This document shows, in pieces, positions 48,484 through 60,397 of a DNA stretch of 64,000 bases; within the stretch, counting starts at the first letter, position 1, and every line of letters starts with the position of its first letter. Position numbers and translations under genes: made by a program. The notes beneath the pieces are model-generated. The model saw only the letters and a list, made by a program, of their open reading frames with translations. It was not told the origin of the DNA and did not search any database. Source of the stretch: Carposina sasakii (lineage: Eukaryota; Arthropoda; Insecta; Lepidoptera; Carposinidae); the NCBI GenBank assembly GCA_014607495.2, contig CP053160.1, forward strand, positions 9,796,001 to 9,860,000. The letters are read 5' to 3'.

Positions 48484-50055
48484 ATAATTTTTTTAAAACG
48501 AAAAACCGACTTCCTCCCAAAACTCGAGCTTACTAAAGTAAAATTTTACTAAAGGGCAAATATATATTGCGTTAAGCCGTGTACGAAGTTTAAGAGGCAT
48601 AATATTGTCAGATTTATATAATTTTTATATATATTATATAATGTAAAATAGGCCACATGACAAAAGAGAAAAAGGACTAGACTTCGAAACTTTACGTCTG
48701 ACAATATGATGATTATGAAGATAATGATGACCTCCGACCAATTTCGGTTACTAATTTACTAAGTTAATAAATAATAAGTAAGTAAGTTGGCGTTCATGCG
48801 CTCGGAGATGGCTTACATTTACATAGCCAATCTTCGCCCTGAACGCCCGCGCACACAGAGGACAGGTTAGTGCGCCATTATTGTATTATAGATAATGGCA
48901 GCAGGAGGACTAGTCTTAAGTTCATCACGTTTAGCGTCAAGGTCAGCTTGACGCTGCTCCTCGAACTCGTGTACTTGCTTTATCACCGTCCTGCGCCACT
49001 CTGGTCGTTGTGCTGACAAAACTTCCCATTTAGATGGATCTATATTGCATCTCTTCATGTCTTTTCTGAATATCTTTGTATCTGAGGAGTTGCCCGCCGC
49101 GTTTCCGCTTGCCCTCCTCCAGTTCAGAAAAGAAGATGCGCTTAGCCAATCTCTCCTCCGCCATACGAGACACATGACCGCACCACCGAAGCTGCCGACG
49201 CATTAAGTAGGCCTCAATGCCATTTACATTGGCTCTTCGCAATACTTCGGTATTACGCACTCGGTTGGACCATCTGATTCTCATGATGGATCGGAGGCAC
49301 TTGAGGTGGAATCGATCCAGAGTGCGTATGTGGCGACGGTACATGCACCACGCCTCGGAGGAATATAAGAGATTTGGCAGCACAACAGCCATGTACACAC
49401 TTATTTGAGCAACATATAATTACACTCCTTCTTCCTGCCCTGTTCCCAATCATTTGGGGTCGGTGCAATATGTAGGTACTCTTTTTTCATTCATCCCTAT
49501 TATCCGTCATCTCGTTATTCTGATTTCTACCTCTTTCTCTATAACCATCTTACTTCGGACACGGCTTAACGCAACATATAATTTCATGACTTAACACAAT
49601 TATCTTCATCTTCATAAGCCTGTTGCAGTCCATTACTGGACTTAGGCCCCCCTGCCATAGGGGGCTTTTGTTACTAAAAAGTTCCACTATCTGTTTTTCG
49701 GCGGCTCCATCATCAGACCCTCGTTTCCTTTATATTATGTGTAGCTGACCAAAATTCTCTATAAAAATCTAAAATCGGACTACTCGTGCCTTTTATATTT
49801 GAGGATATCCCTAGATTCCTTAGAGATTCCATCATCAGATGTTATGTTTTATATGTAGGTGACCAAAACGCTCAGTAAAAGTATAAAAACAGACTACATG
49901 TGCCTACAATATTCGAGGATTGCCCTCGATTTCTCCAAGATCCCATCATCAGATCCTGATATGGTGAATATGGGACCAACCTGGAAGTATACCATGACCA
50001 ACTATAAAAAAAAAATTGAAATCGGTTCATAAATGACGGAGTTCTGAGGTAACAC

Positions 50056-50142
<87 letters not shown>

Positions 50143-50186
50143 ATACAGACGAATTGATAACCTCTCTTTTTGAAGTCGGTTAAAAA
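48484..50186 (-). repeat. 1.70 kb repeat unit bounded by AACCGACTTC ends, copy 2
   Basis: The inverted counterpart of 15781-17347, about 31 kb apart. It keeps the segment of about 120 bp lost from copy 1 and has a poly-A run at 50060-50141 on the + strand (poly-T in element sense). Confidence 0.8.
48896..49398 (-). pseudogene. Non-LTR retrotransposon reverse transcriptase, C-terminal remnant
   Basis: This is the same fragment as at 16558-16932 but longer: [58 protein letters not shown] and [14 protein letters not shown] up to 49030. It then slips frame to [39 protein letters not shown] down to about 48896. The polymerase core is missing. The 3' UTR continues to about 48715, ending in GGTCGGAGATCATCAT-like sequence. 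Confidence 0.8.
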
Positions 50187-51839
50187 TGCTTCCATGCACA
50201 TCATTGGGTCTAGCTTTAAATTAGAACCAAGTTCATGAGCAATATTATATGTATACATACAGTCAGGTTAAAAGTACCAGTAAACCTATCAGGTCACTCG
50301 TGGTAAGAGTTGAGCCTACAGGCTTTTTTTTCGGGTACAAAGCAGTGACCAGTGACGTAATTTTGAGTTCGAAATTCATTTAAGCTAGCAACAAATAATG
50401 AACGAATTGGGAATTTTTAACCGTCTGCGCCAGAAGGAGGGTTATGTTTTTCGAGAGTATGTTTGCATGTATGTGTATATAGTTGTATTTTACTCTTTAA
50501 ATAAATGAGGTTATTTCCGAGATATTTAAAATACTGTATATTATTTGTGGTAAATCCACTCTGTAACGGCGGCACTGTCTATATTGTCTATGGTAAATCC
50601 GCCTAGATCTTGCACTTCCGGTATCATCTCACGTCTACGTCTCGTTGATTTCCGCTCCCTTCATTTGTGCTCTTCCCGCTTCATTACAGCAATACGTAAA
50701 ATATACTCGTTGTAGTAAATCCAAAGTATAGCTGGGATAACTTTACTACGTACTGTCAAGTGACATTCTGTATAGAAAAGATCTCGGATTTTCATTAATA
50801 ACACCGAAAATAGTACTAAAATATGTTGTTTAGTAATTATTCAAGCTAGCGGCAGTAGGCTCTTATAACGTGGAAATTTTCATAAGATGATTAGTAAAAA
50901 TAGGGTGTGAAATTTGCACAATCTGCTCTGCTCTTTGACCTTATGTCGTGTTTATATTTTGAAAATTAAATAGATTAGGTGTACCAATTACTGTGCCAAT
51001 GTTTCCAACACTAAACCTTATTTAATCTTAATATTAAATAAACTCAATATAATACACCGTTATTCATATACCTATTTATACGCCATTTTTCAAAAAGCAA
51101 ATAACATTGGTAACATTACTCAACTCGCAATCAGATCACCTACATAAAAAGTTGCTGTACGTTTTCAAAATATAAAACCTAGGTAGATACTCAATTATAT
51201 GTGAAAAAATATCAATTTCAGAAGCGGATAACCTTTAAAAAGCTATCAAACATTGTCATAACGGACAGAACGTGAGTTAATTCCGCCGGCATTCAGAAAC
51301 AGTGTCCAATTAAAATCGGTTTTATGTCCAACTTTCCTACAACCGATGCGGGATTATTTGAAGCCGAACTAAACGAAATGAAAATCTTTTATGTGTCATT
51401 TCTAATCAATTCCGGCGACTGGTAGGCTTTGGCATGTTTCAACTGGCCCCAGCCCAAATTGGAAATGTCCGGCGCAAAAATCGTACTATACACTATGCCA
51501 ATCTGATTTGTAAGTGGTGTCAGCAGCATGGATGCACTTGTATACATTTTAGTTGCAGCGTGCTCTTCTATAATCAAGTTACTAGCTTAAGTGTCAGACT
51601 ATAGTATCAAAATACTAAAGGTGTACTAAGGCTATTGGATAATGGATGTGTGAAAATATTTTCCCCCTTTCCGACCGGCCGCCATATTATAATGAAACTA
51701 TACTTTTATATTCACTTTTAAAACAAATATCAAAATACATTATTATAGCTTCGGGTGTGAAGATTGGAATTGAAATATTATTTTCTCACGACATTTTTTG
51801 TATGTATGTATTAGTTAAGCTGCATCTCCCACCATGCAT
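50187..51839. other. Intronic sequence, one repeat scrap
   Basis: 50428-50480 (CCAGAAGGAGGGTTATGTTT) belongs to the family at 21151 and 42028. Otherwise nothing recognisable. Confidence 0.5.
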
Positions 51840-51985
51840 GTCTGTCTAAGAGTTGACTAAGGAACTCGGCAGAATGGGAATGAAAGAATTCTCAGGCTAT
51901 AAACTAGCAACTTATCACTGATATTTTACATCTGATCCCGTTATATTAAACATGGCTGTGGGTTCTCCATGATCTAACTCTTCCC
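51840..51985 (-). repeat. GCAGGATC-family repeat, partial
   Basis: AAGAGTTGACTAAGGAACTC, CTCAGGCTATAAACTAGCAA, CATGGCTGTGGGTTCTCC. It provides the uninterrupted TAAACTAGC site used to read the Harbinger insertion at 7758. Confidence 0.7.
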
Positions 51986-52126
51986 ATCCAGCGGAGATAG
52001 CCAAGTGGAATGATTTAAATAGCCGGGTTTTATATAAGGGCATGCAATACCGAGCTATTCCAACTAGTTGTACATCTGCCATTGGCCTAGCGATAAAAGC
52101 GTCAGTTGCTTCAACTATATTTAATG

Positions 52127-52430
52127 TTCACTATGGGTGCGCCCACCACCGGGCCCTACACCCTCCACTGACCCTCGGATCTGATAACTCATAATTGCGA
52201 CAACAGGCACTTGCACTAACTACAATCGCCATGAGAAACCAGACCCGAGCACCTAGCATGCAAGACGATACATTGCACACCCTCCACTGACCCTCGGATC
52301 TGATAACTCATAATTGCGACAACAGGCACTTGCCCTAACTACAATCGCCATGAGAAACCAGACCCGAGCACCTAGCATGCAAGACGATACATTGCAAATT
52401 GGCCCGGTGGTGGGCGCACCCATAGTGAAT
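52127..52430. mobile_element. Inverted-repeat element with internal tandem duplication
   Basis: Arms TTCACTATGGGTGCGCCCAC (52127-52155) and GTGGGCGCACCCATAGTGAA (52401-52429) are near-exact inverses. Between them two 119 bp units, 52159-52277 and 52278-52396, follow head to tail with one visible mismatch. A single diverged relative lies at 60935-61060. Confidence 0.8.
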
Positions 52431-52904
52431 GTTTGAACTTCCGAATTGTAACGCCTAATACAATTTCATTTATATTTAATGTGGTTACCATTTTCTCAAT
52501 TGCCCCATTTGCTACCGATAAAATGGCTTTCCGATAGCCAAAACAAGTAATTCTAAATCCCCCAGGGCGCTTGCGGCTGTCATCTGTCCAGTGGTTAGTT
52601 AATTTATAAAACAAGTTCGACATCCCAGTTCCGTGTAAAGTTTCGACAGCCAAATTACAATGTTTTGATTACAGAGTGGGGGGAGGGGGATTGTGATGTT
52701 ATATTTAGTTCCAACTTTAGGAGGGGGGGTGCCATCGAGTTAATTACAAGTAGGTATTATAATATCGGGAATAATCGCTAGATGGGATTTTTTTCGTTGT
52801 GACGGCAAGAGAAAGTGCTGTGGTGAAACGTACCAGCAAACATATAGGTACATACTATACACATATACCGCATACATATGTATACTAAAGTCACGTTTAG
52901 CATA

Positions 52905-53150
52905 GCGAGGACAGCGACAAGTTGCTAGCTCATCGTCTGATGGAATGCCCAGTCCGTTAGCTGACTCTTACAGCATGCACGGAAAGAAAAGCTAGCCGAT
53001 ATATTCTAGTGGAACCCCACATCACTGCAGGATAGTGTCAGTTATCACATATCATTAATATCTGTCCCCGCTTGCTAAACTTAGTTGTAGGATCTCCCTT
53101 ATGATGTAGCAGTTCCGGCTACCTAATTTCGGAAACACAACCGTGTCTAT
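52905..53150. repeat. Two GCAGGATC-family pieces in opposite orientation
   Basis: 52905-53035 (+) runs to GTGGAACCCCACATCACTGC. 53080-53150 (-) has ATGTAGCAGTTCCGGCTACC. The pogo element follows 10 bp later. Confidence 0.65.
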
Positions 53151-53160
53151 AATATGTATA

Positions 53161-55891
53161 GGGGAAGGGGGGGCACAGGGGACCGGAGGGGCAGAGAGGA
53201 CTTTTGCTTTAAATCATACCAAACTCACCAAAATGAATTTGCGAATATGGTGGCAACACTGTTCCGACGCCAGTGACAGGTGACGTGTGTTGTCTTTGAT
53301 AAATATATAAAAAGTGATAAAATATTGTTTTTAAAGGTAAGTTTGTAAAAAAATCATTAACATATATTTATAATAACACATAAATATAAGTAATTATCAT
53401 AAAAATGAATTTTGTGAGTGAACTACAACATATTAGAATAGTTTTGTGTATATTTGCATTAACCCTAAACTAGTCTAGTATTCTTTTTCGTAACTACTGT
53501 CTTTGGGGCACAAAGGTCCAGACGGTTCGGGGGCACATAGGTCCAGAGGTCCTATGTGCCCCCAAACAGTCTGGACCTTGATTTTGTGAATTCGGTTTCT
53601 TAAATTTTAACTTTCTTGCAGATGGTGCGCAATTATAATAAGAAAAAGCCAGATCCAAAATGGACCAAAATAGATATGGAGAAAGCAGTTTCAGCTGTAA
53701 AATCTAAAGAAATGTCAGCAAATTTTGCATCCAATAGATTTGGAATCCCTAAAACATGTCTTTTACGACGACTTAAAAATAATGTGGTTGTCAGCGGCCC
53801 TCGTAATGATAATTTTAAACCAGTTTTTTCACCAGAACAAGAAAAAGAGCTGGTAGATCATATTTTAGATTTAGAGAGTAAATTTTATGGCTTGACTCCA
53901 CGTGACGTTCAAAAATTAGCTTTTGACCTTGCCGAAAAAATGGGGATTTCGCATACTTTTAATAAAACTAAAGGACTTGCTGGGAAGGATTGGTTAAACG
54001 GCTTTATCCACAAATATCTATAAGAGAACCGGAGCCTACAAGTATAGCTAAGCTGCTGCCTTTAACAGAGTTCAAGTAAAAAAATTTTATGACATATTAA
54101 AATCTGTGATGGATAAATACTCTTTGCAACCAGATCAGGTATTTAATGCAGATGAGACAGGAGTAAATACAGTTCCTAAGCCTAGGTGCAAAGAAAGGCC
54201 GCAAACAAGTTGGTCGAATTGTAAGTGCCGAGCGTGGGTTTAACGTAACTGTTACTTGCGCAATATCAGCAGCTGGTAGACAACGTATGCCACCAACAAT
54301 AATGAAAGGTAGTCCAGCAGGTTCGGTTGGATACGCAAATGGTAGTGGATGGATGGATTCAGAACATTTTATAAAATATCTGGAACATTTCGTGACGTTT
54401 GCAAAGCCTACTGAAAATAGAAAAGTTCTATTAATTTTGGATAACCACGCAAGCCATAGAACTCTAGAAGCCATTACTTTTGCTCGCGAAAATTACATAA
54501 TAATGGTTTCGTTGCCTCCACACACAAGTCACAGATTACAGCCGTTGGATTGTTGTATTTACAGTTCATTAAAAAGTCAGCATGCCCGAGAGTGTGATTT
54601 ATGGCTGACAAACCATCCTTCTCAAAGGATTACAGTCTATGATATTGTAGAAATATTTGGTAAAGCCTTTACAAGGATTGCTACTCTAGAGAAGGCTATT
54701 AAGGGGTTTCAAGTTACTGGGATTATTCCGTTTGACCCAGATATTTTTTCTGAAGAAGACTATATGCCTTCTCAAGTCACTGAAACACCTGAGCCTCAAC
54801 TGACTCCTTCGACAAGCACTTCACTTTGTTCAACTGAACCTCAGCATAATTTGATAGGTGAAAATGTTGATGAGATGAATAAAGAGACCACTATACTAAA
54901 TTCACAGTCAAATACAGTCACAGCTACAGATTTATTATACGATGACCCTCAACCTTCAACAAGCTCCCAAGTGTTGAATAGTGAAAATAAAATTTTACAA
55001 AACGTTTTAAATGTAATTTCGCCAAAACCTATCTCCCAACGATCTCAAAAAACTACTAAACGAAAATCAAAAACTCAGTTTTCAGAAGAATTGACGTGTT
55101 CACCTTTTAAGAATTTGAAAAAAGCTCAAGAAGAAGAAAAACTACGTAAAGAATCACTAGCAGCCTCCAAAAAACTATGCAAGAATTTAACTGAAAATAT
55201 AAAATGTAAAAAAATAAAGGGGGACAGGGTAAAAACGAAAAACAAAAAAAAAACTTCGGAAAATATTCAAGATAATAATCCTCAATGCATTTACTGCACC
55301 GAAACTTTCTTCCAATCTAAGTTTAACGAAGGATGGATTCAGTGTAGAGTATGCAAAAATTGGGCCCACGATGCTTGCGCCGGGGTAGATGAAGATGATA
55401 ATGACATTGTTTGCATAAATTGTGAATAATTTAACATTAATTTAATTACAAAATACCTTTTTTTAAATTACAAAATTACTTTTCTTTAATTATAAAATTA
55501 CTGTTCTTTAATTACAAAATTACTTTTCTTTAATTAAAAAATTTGCTAAGTACAATATTACTTTAAACATTACTTTTTGAATGTAACTCTTTGAATAAAT
55601 ATGTTGTCTTTGAATTAAATTTGTTTAATATTGTAGAAAATTTCACTGGGGCACATGGGACCGGACAAAGTCCCCTGTGCCCCAAACACGGGGCAGAGAG
55701 GACTATTTTTCGTTTCATTAAATTTAATTTATAAAATACAAATTTGTAGAGTTATGCAACTAATTAATTTTCTCTATATACATTGACCTTTGAGGTTTAT
55801 ATATTTACCAAATTTGACCAATTTTCTCTTAAATGTACTTTGTTATTTAATTTAATACCTTAAAAATGGTCCTATGTGCCCCCCCTTCCCC
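53161..55891 (+). mobile_element. pogo-type transposon, 2.7 kb
   Basis: The ends are GGGGAAGGGGGGGCACA and TGTGCCCCCCCTTCCCC, with TA at 53159-53160 and 55892-55893. Subterminal GGGGCACA...GGGACCGGA and GGGGCAGAGAGGAC motifs repeat near both ends. There is a palindromic cluster at 53504-53578 (GGGGCACATAGGTCCAGAGG). It encloses a broken transposase gene with a PHD-type finger. Confidence 0.88.
53616..55429 (+). pseudogene. pogo/Tigger transposase with C-terminal PHD-type finger, frameshifted
   Basis: The N-terminal part (53616-54023) starts MQMVRNYNKKKPDPKW and has a psq-like helix-turn-helix (AVSAVKSKEMSANFASNRFG) and a second DNA-binding region ending DWLNGFIHKYL. The first catalytic Asp survives out of frame near 54150 (QVFNADETGVNTV). 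The last part (to 55429) has LLILDNHASH and HRLQPLDCCIYSSLK, giving D-35-D spacing for the second and third acids. A long Ser/Lys-rich linker follows, then a zinc finger C-x2-C...WIQCRVCKNWAHDAC...C-x2-C that looks like a PHD finger. Three small frame slips lie within 54019-54190; the rest is open. It is presumably inactive unless the slips are assembly errors. Confidence 0.87.
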
Positions 55892-56177
55892 TATATAGAA
55901 CCGTTAGAATTGGAAATAAGTAGGTATTCTCTCTCCAAATTGGGCCCGATTTCCCTCGGGAAGATAAGTGTATTATATAGGTACTAAATGATGACATGTT
56001 ACAAATAATATAATATACATCACCGCTTAGGAACCTAAGCCCAACAAACCTTGATTGATTGGCGTAAAGGCCGAGGCGTCAACTCCTAAATATTGCGAAG
56101 TAATAACCGACCCTAAACAAATAATTAGCCTGATGCTACCCGCCCTTTTCCGCCATGGTAGTTGCGAATAGTTTCAA
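55892..56177. other. Intronic sequence
   Basis: Nothing recognised besides the target TA. Confidence 0.45.
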
Positions 56178-56290
56178 CAGGGTGTAACAAATATCCTTTA
56201 CGCGATTTTTTTAGGCATAATGATTCATATTTATTATACCAATGTAACATCTATATTATGTACACACCTATGTTTACAAATGACACCCTG
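56178..56290. mobile_element. Short CAGGGTGT-type MITE
   Basis: CAGGGTGTAACAAATATCC to ACAAATGACACCCTG, 113 bp, with imperfect inverted ends. No clean TA duplication. It is related to 919-1178 by terminus only. Confidence 0.5.
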
Positions 56291-57060
56291 ATATATATGC
56301 CTAAGAATATGGTGAATGTGACTCTTAAATGAGAGAAATAAATATCAACTAGGTCAATTTGACCGACTTAAAGTTTCTTCAAAATGGTCACGACTTCTGG
56401 TAAGCTTATCATTCTATGGGTATTATCTGCTGAAAGTCACGGAGGCAAGCTAGTGACACGTATTTTTTTCTGTCATTGCTCCATTCCATCACGAATTGAG
56501 TTTTAATAAGGGGGAAAGACTTCATTATGAAATACGCGAACATTTTTAAATTCTATTTAATGAAACCTTCCATGGAGCGACTTTGTGACATCCAATTTCT
56601 TTAATTATATGTGCAGAGTAGATGTTCGAGGGGAAATAAAATAAATAGGAGTTATTTTTTTTTATACTCTTGCCAAATTTTAAGTAGATGATAATTAATA
56701 TGTAGCATGTTAATGTAAAATGTAAGTTAATGACGCATAGATAAATAATACACACAGCCGTGTAGGGTAGCCAAAACTTCAGGATAATGAAGGAGATCAT
56801 ACAGACACGTTTGTCGTTGTTACGTTCAGGACGGGAACACTTTACAGTATTTATATAGTTTATTTTGTATTATAAGTACACATATTTGATAGGTCACGAA
56901 ATTAGCTGCATCACATTACACGGGGTCTTGGAGCAGTTTAATGGGGACCATCACACTCCAGGTGAGTCCATCATACTCCTCGGGTACCATCCCAGCTTCC
57001 ACAACAGTAAAAATATACTGGGTGTTATAACAAATATCATTATAGTCAAATAAAATAACT
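56291..57060. other. Intronic sequence with one repeat stub
   Basis: 56758-56815 is a short GCAGGATC-family copy (GTAGGGTAGCCAAAACTTCA). Nothing else. Confidence 0.45.
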
Positions 57061-57068
57061 TAAACCTA

Positions 57069-59970
57069 CTACAGAAAATTAAATGTATGTATAAAGTTGC
57101 CATCTACCGGGAGGTTGCTCAGGAGGCTGGCAGCATTGCCACGTTGAATGGCAATGCTAATTTTTTGTCCAAAAAACAGGCCAGCCTTCTGGTCACGGGA
57201 AGTTTCAAACAGGCGTTTGGAAATTTCCCGGTAGAGGCGGTGAGCACTTGGTCCCCACGGTCCCAGTGTCTCGACGCCAAACGCCCCAAACATGTAGTCT
57301 CCTGGGAGACCTGCATATTTGCGGCGCTTGGCGTTTTCCGCCGAACATGCAGCAGAACCGGCTTTGGATGATGTACCGCCGATGTGGGAGGCAGCAAGAG
57401 TGTCAACACAAGTAGCATCCCACACAAGCGGTCTACCCATCTCCCAAGGCACTAGGGTCATACCGTCGGGCCTTTTCCCATCATCACGCGCCAAGCCATT
57501 GGGTTCCAGAACTGCTGGCGCGTTGGCTTTTCCTAGGGCCCGACGGATAGAATCGTTGATATTTGCGTGCCGTGGGAGACGGCCCAAGCTTCTGATGCAT
57601 GAAAGATCGTGGTGACCAAGCTATCTACGGTGTCCCCACACTGGCAAATGTGAGGAACCGTTACTGTGGCCCCTAGGCGAAGCGATGCAGCTATACGGAA
57701 CGTTGTTCTATCTAGCATGGTGCCCGTGTGTGGCGAAGGTAGAGCCTGTAGCCAAAGTCCCGATTCCCATTCTCCAACAGCGAGTAGACGGGCGCGCTCT
57801 GTGGTACCGGATGACGTTTGTATGAGTTCATTCCGTACCAGGCCACAGAGCGGCTCGTCCCACTGTCGCTGAGAAGAAGGGGCCTTGGGCAGGTCTACGT
57901 TTGGGCACCGTGCTATCCAGTCATTTCTGGCCTCGGCCAAGCCGCAGATTGTAATATTTTGGCCGAAAGTTGGTTGAAGTATTTTTGCCACTAGTTTCTC
58001 TGTGCTGTAGGCCGAGGACAGGAACGCCGGTAGAGAGACATTTGAAATTTTCCGTATACCCAGACCCCCCATCCTGATTGGTAAGGAGGCCTGTGTCCAG
58101 ATTCGATCGTCGATATGGATGTTGAATATGGATGTGACTGTTTTTTGAATGAGTGAATTTGAATAGAGTCTAATAGGTCGAGAAGATGGGCATGTTTCCA
58201 AATATTACAGCAGCGTAGCACGTACGTACATTTTGGCACAAAAAGGCAGTGTCTGATTATGCAGTGGGCCATGTGTGTATTAATTTTTAATAGACGGTCC
58301 GATACTGAATTAAAATTTATAATTGTATTTTCAAAAAACGGGCCCACTGCATCATCAAAGATCGGGGACCCTAAGAGGCAAAGTGTACTTTTGTCTATAA
58401 TTTTTATTTCGGGTGCAATAATTTTGAATTTTGTGATCGTGTCTGTTATTAAATTTTGATTACTACTGTTTACAAATAGTTCGCATTTTGAAAAATTGAA
58501 TTCCAAACCAATATTTTTGAATTTGTCAATTATAAAATTTAAATCATTTAAAACTGTTTCAGCCTCGCCTCCTAGGGTTCCGTCGTCCAGGTACCATACG
58601 TTGAATTTCGAATTTAGTTTCTCGATAATTGTATGAATGGCTAAACTAAATATGCCTGGACCAAGAGGGTCACCCTGTTGACAGCCGACTGCTGAATCTA
58701 AAGGGTGGTCTTTATAAACTAATTTTGAGGGTTCACTATAACACTGCCAAAGATAGTTAAAACAATGTGGAATTTTTTCTTTGATGGCTGACAAGAGGGC
58801 GCCCCTGTCTACGCAGTTAAATGCATTTTTAACATCCACCTTCAGGACGATAGTATCATTTTCAGCACTTAGGAAAGTCCTCAACAAGTGTACGGCGGCT
58901 TCGCAGCCGCCTTTTGTCCCAAAGTCAAGTTGCCGGGGCTGGAAATAATTTGCTAAAGCATTTACCGAGGCCCGGCAACATATTTTAGCCGTAAGGCGGC
59001 GGTAAATACAGCCTACGGCTATCGGCCTTATGCCCCCATCTTTTTTTAGGAGGGCACACAAATTGGCGCCGTACAAAATACCTAATATATCTTTGTGGAC
59101 TTTCCCAAGCAGCATGAGGTTTACCAGTGCCGTCAGGTTCTTCAAGAGCGTGTCGCCGGCTGATCCGATGTTTCCACCAATAAGGTCTTTTAGGTGTTGA
59201 GGACTCAGCCCATCCAACCCGCCAGCGGAGCCACTATTAAAGGACGTGACAGCATGTAGCACGTCTGTGCACGTTGCCTGTAAGGCCTGATCGGAGGATA
59301 CAGACGGCTGTGGTAGTTGGATATTAGCTGCTGGAGGTGGATGCTTTGAATGAAGTGAGGTGAGGGTGTCCGGAGTATCTGGAGCTACTGCATCGCTGGA
59401 GAAGAGGAGCCGGGAAGCTCCTCTGATATCACCATCGCTTATTTTATTTTCGACTTGTCTGAAAGTGTAGTCAATTTTGCGATTGTTTTGCTGCCGAAAG
59501 TATAATTTGGGGTCTAAAGGGTTATTATTTATGCAATTTTGTTTCAACCTTTGCGCAAGAGTACTACTTGAGTTTATTTCTTTCACTACATGCAGTACTC
59601 TGTACGGAAAGGTTAAGAGGTGTTCCCAGGCGACCTTCGAGTTTTCAGAAACCACTTTCTGTATGTCGGCCGATAATGTTCTGGCAACCATTACCCGTGC
59701 TGCGCGTGGTATCCGCTTCAGCACTGGCAATGACTGCTTTAACTCACCTAGCGTCCTCCAGAAAGGGGTATCGTCCGTACTTATTACATCAGTTACGGGA
59801 GCTTGGGACCCACCAACTTCTTTGTGGGCCCTTCCGAGATGGATTTTTAGGCCCCTGTGTCCTTTAAAAAATTTAGCCTGGGAACATTTTGGGCATTGGA
59901 TAAGGTTATCCAACGATGCAGATAAAATCGCTTCGCTTGAGGTCACAATCGGTGGTGCATTGCTTAGCAT
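57069..59970 (-). pseudogene. Non-LTR retrotransposon ORF with restriction-like endonuclease, two frameshifts
   Basis: The 5' part (59970-58130) starts MLSNAPPIVTSSEAILSA. It has a C2H2 finger (C26-x2-C29-x14-H44-x4-H49), then the reverse transcriptase with VKVDVKNAFNCVDR, QQGDPLGPGIFSLA and the catalytic YLDD at about 460-463. A slip in the T6 run at 58141-58146 shifts to the next segment (IFNIHIDDRIWTQASLPIRM GGLGIRK). The C-terminal segment has a CQCG...HH...C zinc motif, split by a second one-base slip near 57612. It then has GKRPDGMTLVPW...WDATCVDT, the PD-(D/E)XK-type endonuclease of R2/Hero/NeSL-like elements. It ends at 57069. No APE endonuclease is seen. Such proteins nick a target and prime reverse transcription. 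Clade within the RLE group not resolved. Confidence 0.88.
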
Positions 59971-59979
59971 TAATTTAAA

Positions 59980-60003
59980 GTAAAATTAAAATTAAAATTA
60001 AAA
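59980..60003 (+). repeat. TAAAAT tandem repeats at the LINE 5' side
   Basis: Four steps of TAAAAT immediately beyond the 5' end of the LINE; possibly the target or a microsatellite. Confidence 0.7.
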
Positions 60004-60007
60004 TAGA

Positions 60008-60397
60008 GTGGGTGTAAAATGACAACTTTGTTCTTTTAATACCTCGTATTCATTGTATCATCACGATAATTTTTTTCTATGGAAGCATTCCCGGGAAACC
60101 ACGGGTTTCCAAGATATTGAGGTCCAAAAGTACATTAATATTATATTTTTTTTACATAAAAAATCTGAAATCAGTTAACAAACATTTTTTTCAAAAATAC
60201 CATGTCAAAATGTTATAATGTTAGTTTTGTAGGTACATTTGCACTTTGCGCATCAAAGGAATACATTTCTTGCCATAAAATGACAGTATTTTTTTATAAT
60301 TTTTTGTCGTTTCCCAGGGTTGATTCCATTGAAGAAAATGATCGTAAGCTTACAAAGAATGCGAGGTATAAAAAAAATGTTGTCTTTTTACACCCTG
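60008..60397. mobile_element. CAGGGTG-type MITE, family B, diverged
   Basis: GTGGGTGTAAAATGACAACT at the left and TTACACCCTG at the right. It shares ATCACGATAATTTTTTTCTA and TATGGAAGCATTCCCGGGAA with 12209-12580. Confidence 0.65.

Noticed and set aside
53504..53580. Independent GC-rich regulatory palindrome (GGGGCACATAGGTCC)
   Set aside because: The same motifs occur at both ends of the pogo element, so it is better seen as a subterminal transposase site.
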